From the NCBI RefSeq assembly GCF_001485415.1, contig NZ_BCMQ01000010.1:31002-95001 (forward strand): a stretch of 64,000 bases of DNA, read 5' to 3'. The notes under the pieces were generated by a model. That model was not told where the DNA came from and ran no database searches. It saw only the letters and a list, made by a program, of their open reading frames with translations. Position 1 is the first letter of the stretch. The number at the start of each line of letters is the position of its first letter. Source of the DNA: Myroides odoratimimus (GTDB lineage Bacteria > Bacteroidota > Bacteroidia > Flavobacteriales > Flavobacteriaceae). The position numbers and the translations under genes are program-made. This document shows, piece by piece, positions 61,908 to 64,000 of the stretch.

Positions 61908-63050
61908 TTACTTTAGTTGTTCAAAAAACACAGGTTGGTAATTAGGTATAGATATCTCTGGATGTAAAATATAGATCAAATCTTTTAATACTAAATCAGG
62001 GCGTGTCGGTCCTAATTCATAGAATAGACTTCCTCCTGTCTCTCCTTTTCTTGGAGAGAATGAATATACATTCTTATTTTTAAAAGCATTAAACTTAGCA
62101 TAGTGCGGATTAGCATCTACTAACTGTTGAAGAGTTTCATATTGGGCTGGGTTAATCCAGAAAGATGCATCTATAGCTTTATCAAGTACCACCTCTAATG
62201 ACAGAGATAAACTCCCCGTACCTTCTGTTTCTTTCCATAAATAGTCAGACTTAGCATCTTTAAAATATATAGCCATCCAGCTTTGCCCTTGAGGAGTGTA
62301 CCATACATCTTGATACATAGCACCACTCATCACAGTCGGGTTATTTTTAGCATCTTTCACTAAAGCTTGTGCTTCCTTATAATCTTGAACTATTTTATCA
62401 AAAAAGATCTTCGCTTCCTTCTCTTTACCATATAAAGCCCCAAATAGTTTAATCCACTCCGCTTTACCTAAAGGTGTCTGTTCTACCCAATCACCATTAT
62501 ATACTACAGGTATCCCGCTCTTTTCTATTAATTGTAAAGCTTGATTAGAACCATCCATAGCGAATGCTACAATAACTGAAGGATTTAAATCTAATAATAA
62601 CTCTGTATTTAATTGTTCATTTTGTCCAACTTCCTTAATATGATTATCATTTATTAACTTTCTAATTGAAGGAGATGATACATAATTTAACCCCGGAAAA
62701 CCTTTCAATGACTTTTCTTCTTCTAACACTACTAATGAAGGAAGGTGTGTAGTTGAAGTAACTACTATAGACTGAACAGGTACTTTAAGACTAGGAAGTG
62801 TTCTTAACGAATCAGGAATAACCTCTTTACCTTCTTTATATAACACATATTTAAAACTTTTATCTGCACCTACCCAAGCCTGCTTTACATTTACCACCGA
62901 GTATTGATCATAAGCTTCTATAGTAAATCCTTTTGCATATTCTATTGTATTAGTATCATCAGAAGTAATTACAGTATTACTCTCTTTTTTACAAGAGACA
63001 AATACAGTCGTTACTAAGAATAGTATAGAATAAATCTTCCAGTTTTTCAT
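61908..63050 (-). CDS. Iron-complex ABC transporter substrate-binding lipoprotein
   Basis: A 380-residue protein of the TroA-like periplasmic-binding-protein class (FepB/BtuF type). The signal peptide ends FVSC with the lipid Cys at residue 20. The two lobes are joined by the long helix around KAEWIKLFGALYGKEKEAKIFFDKIVQDY. The NPSVIVAFAMDGSNQ and GIPVVYNGDWVEQTP segments are typical of the fold. The ligand (siderophore, heme or corrinoid) cannot be read. It precedes its permease by two bases. Confidence 0.9.
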   Translation of the reverse strand: MKNWKIYSILFLVTTVFVSCKKESNTVITSDDTNTIEYAKGFTIEAYDQYSVVNVKQAWVGADKSFKYVLYKEGKEVIPDSLRTLPSLKVPVQSIVVTSTTHLPSLVVLEEEKSLKGFPGLNYVSSPSIRKLINDNHIKEVGQNEQLNTELLLDLNPSVIVAFAMDGSNQALQLIEKSGIPVVYNGDWVEQTPLGKAEWIKLFGALYGKEKEAKIFFDKIVQDYKEAQALVKDAKNNPTVMSGAMYQDVWYTPQGQSWMAIYFKDAKSDYLWKETEGTGSLSLSLEVVLDKAIDASFWINPAQYETLQQLVDANPHYAKFNAFKNKNVYSFSPRKGETGGSLFYELGPTRPDLVLKDLIYILHPEISIPNYQPVFFEQLK

Positions 63051-63218
63051 AATTATCTTATTGGTTTAAATACAAAAATAGAACATTATTAAATATTAAA
63101 AATATAAATCGACTACCTCAGTAATAGATTGATCAAATACGATTTTCGAAAACTACGTAGGAATTATTCAAAAACTTATTTACATTTATATTATGTTTGT
63201 ACATATAGATCAATATAA

Positions 63219-63449
63219 ATGAAGAAAAAGACATCTATTAAAAACTTACTTTTCTTTGGAGCACTAGTATTAGGAGCTATTATGACTTTTATATACTTCC
63301 CAACCAAAAGTGACACCAAACCTACTTTAAAACAAAATGAGTATGGAACTTTTAATAATCCAGAAGTGGCTTATAAAGAATGTCAAAAATTACTAATTCA
63401 ACTTTCTAATGACCTGAATAAAGGGATCCCTACTAACAAAACAAAGTAA
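63219..63449 (+). CDS. Small membrane protein, 76 residues
   Basis: A short protein with a basic start (MKKKTSIKN), one hydrophobic helix at residues 9-27 and a soluble tail with YGTFNNPEVAYKECQKLLIQLSNDL. I do not recognise a family; similar genes occur next to DUF4252 genes in flavobacteria. A TATGTTTG -7-like element lies at 63192-63199, and the next gene starts two bases after its stop, so they are co-transcribed. It may be an anchored partner of the DUF4252 protein. Confidence 0.72.
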   Translation: MKKKTSIKNLLFFGALVLGAIMTFIYFPTKSDTKPTLKQNEYGTFNNPEVAYKECQKLLIQLSNDLNKGIPTNKTK

Positions 63450-63451
63450 CC

Positions 63452-63976
63452 ATGAAAAATACAGTAAAAGCAATATTTATCTTTTTATTTACCTTGAGCA
63501 CTATTAACACCTTTGCTCAAGATGAATTTCAAGCATTCGAAAAGAACAAACAAGTAAATGCTGTAGTTGTAAATCAAAAGATGTTTGAAATGATGGCCAA
63601 TGTAAAGGTAGAACCTACAAGCCAAGAAGAAAAAGCATATTTAAATCTAATCAAAAAATTAACTTCATTAAGGGTATTTAATACAGCTTCGGCTTCTTTA
63701 AAAGAAGAAATGAAAGCAGCAGTATCTAAGCATGTCTCTTCTGCTTCTTTAAAAGAGTTCTCTAGCAATAAAGATAATGGTGGTAATATTACGATATATA
63801 TCAATCAAAATGGTTCTGCTAACAACATCAATAACCTACTTCTTTTCAACGAAAACAGTAAAGAGAATATAGTAATGATCTTGACAGGACAGTTCTCACT
63901 AAATGAGATATCGTCTTTAACATCTAAAATGAATTTAGGATCAACGTTAAAAGTTGGGGAGGAAAGTGTAAAATAA
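63452..63976 (+). CDS. DUF4252 domain-containing exported protein
   Basis: A 174-residue protein with a signal peptide (1-22, ending TFAQ) and a mature domain with VNAVVVNQKMFEMMANVKV and LIKKLTSLRVFNTAS, matching DUF4252, a Bacteroidota family of unknown function often encoded beside an RNA polymerase sigma factor and other DUF4252 copies. A short repeat SASLKE occurs twice (about residues 79 and 94). It is the second gene of a pair and ends 24 bases before the window edge, where a TATCTTTG -7-like box suggests another gene follows. Confidence 0.8.
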   Translation: MKNTVKAIFIFLFTLSTINTFAQDEFQAFEKNKQVNAVVVNQKMFEMMANVKVEPTSQEEKAYLNLIKKLTSLRVFNTASASLKEEMKAAVSKHVSSASLKEFSSNKDNGGNITIYINQNGSANNINNLLLFNENSKENIVMILTGQFSLNEISSLTSKMNLGSTLKVGEESVK

Positions 63977-64000
63977 TATCTTTGTGCTATGATGGATAGC

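Noticed and set aside
63977..64000. TATCTTTG box and ATGATG at the right edge
   Set aside because: They suggest a further gene starting at 63989 or 63992, but only three or four codons are visible, too few to support a call.

Overview
The window is a low-GC chromosomal segment of a Bacteroidota bacterium of the family Flavobacteriaceae; the protein set and its order suggest Myroides or a close relative (inference, no database was searched). Supporting signs are the Bacteroidota promoter signature (TAnnTTTG at -7, TTG about 19-21 bases upstream) in front of many genes, few Shine-Dalgarno sites, many lipoproteins with a Cys directly after the signal peptide, a two-component system whose sensor has a periplasmic propeller, a SusC-like outer-membrane protein with an N-terminal carboxypeptidase-regulatory domain, and a queuine transglycosylase that lacks the usual zinc cysteines.

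Layout. 1-155: left-edge fragment of a small membrane protein (possibly Imm17-like), then about 870 empty bases holding one copy of a dispersed repeat. 1027-8636: DUF4199 protein, polyprenyl-phosphate glycosyltransferase, phosphohexomutase, MsbA-like ABC exporter, DUF2971 protein, nicotinate phosphoribosyltransferase and nucleoside diphosphate kinase. 8724-14658: exported glutaminase, short OSB-CoA ligase-like enzyme, CPBP protease, ArsC-like protein, TonB-dependent-receptor-like protein. 14831-18794: unlisted 58-residue membrane protein, fumarase, a solitary trpB with a complete attenuator (leader peptide with three consecutive Trp codons plus terminator), lysozyme-like exported protein. 19094-25795: four-gene minus-strand run (LytTR regulator, propeller histidine kinase, membrane metallophosphoesterase, ABC-F protein), then 800 empty bases holding the second repeat copy. 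26593-33969: orphan oligopeptide-binding lipoprotein, MtaB, small GNAT, hydrolases, lytic transglycosylase, HicB-HicA pair. 34116-34386: tRNA-Arg, tRNA-Pro and tRNA-Ser. 34667-48096: thiolase, NlpC/P60 peptidase, DEAD helicase, nucleoside transporter, cytidylate kinase, Lon, lipoproteins, UMF1 transporter, M48 peptidase, MsrB lipoprotein. 48454-54886: BirA diverging from a rsfS-ftsH / LUD-cdsA-psd-ACBP-sod cluster. 54949-63050 (minus): DnaB, AccA, EamA transporter, LptG-type permease, Tgt, and an iron-complex permease plus binding lipoprotein. 63219-63976: small membrane protein and DUF4252 protein.

How it fits together. Most of the window is ordinary core metabolism and envelope maintenance. 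Phospholipid and fatty-acid functions recur (CdsA, Psd, ACBP, AccA, BirA, thiolase), as do envelope quality control and turnover (FtsH, Lon, M48, MsrB, SOD, lytic enzymes). The clearest regulatory find is the trp attenuator in front of a trpB with no other trp gene beside it, which reads as the remnant of a collapsed trp operon or an indole-salvage unit. The most unexplained DNA is a degenerate element of about 75 bases present twice, in opposite orientation, in the two largest gene-free gaps, and an 11-base tandem repeat with an inverted partner between msrB and birA. No phage, insertion sequence, CRISPR array or large new gene system was seen.
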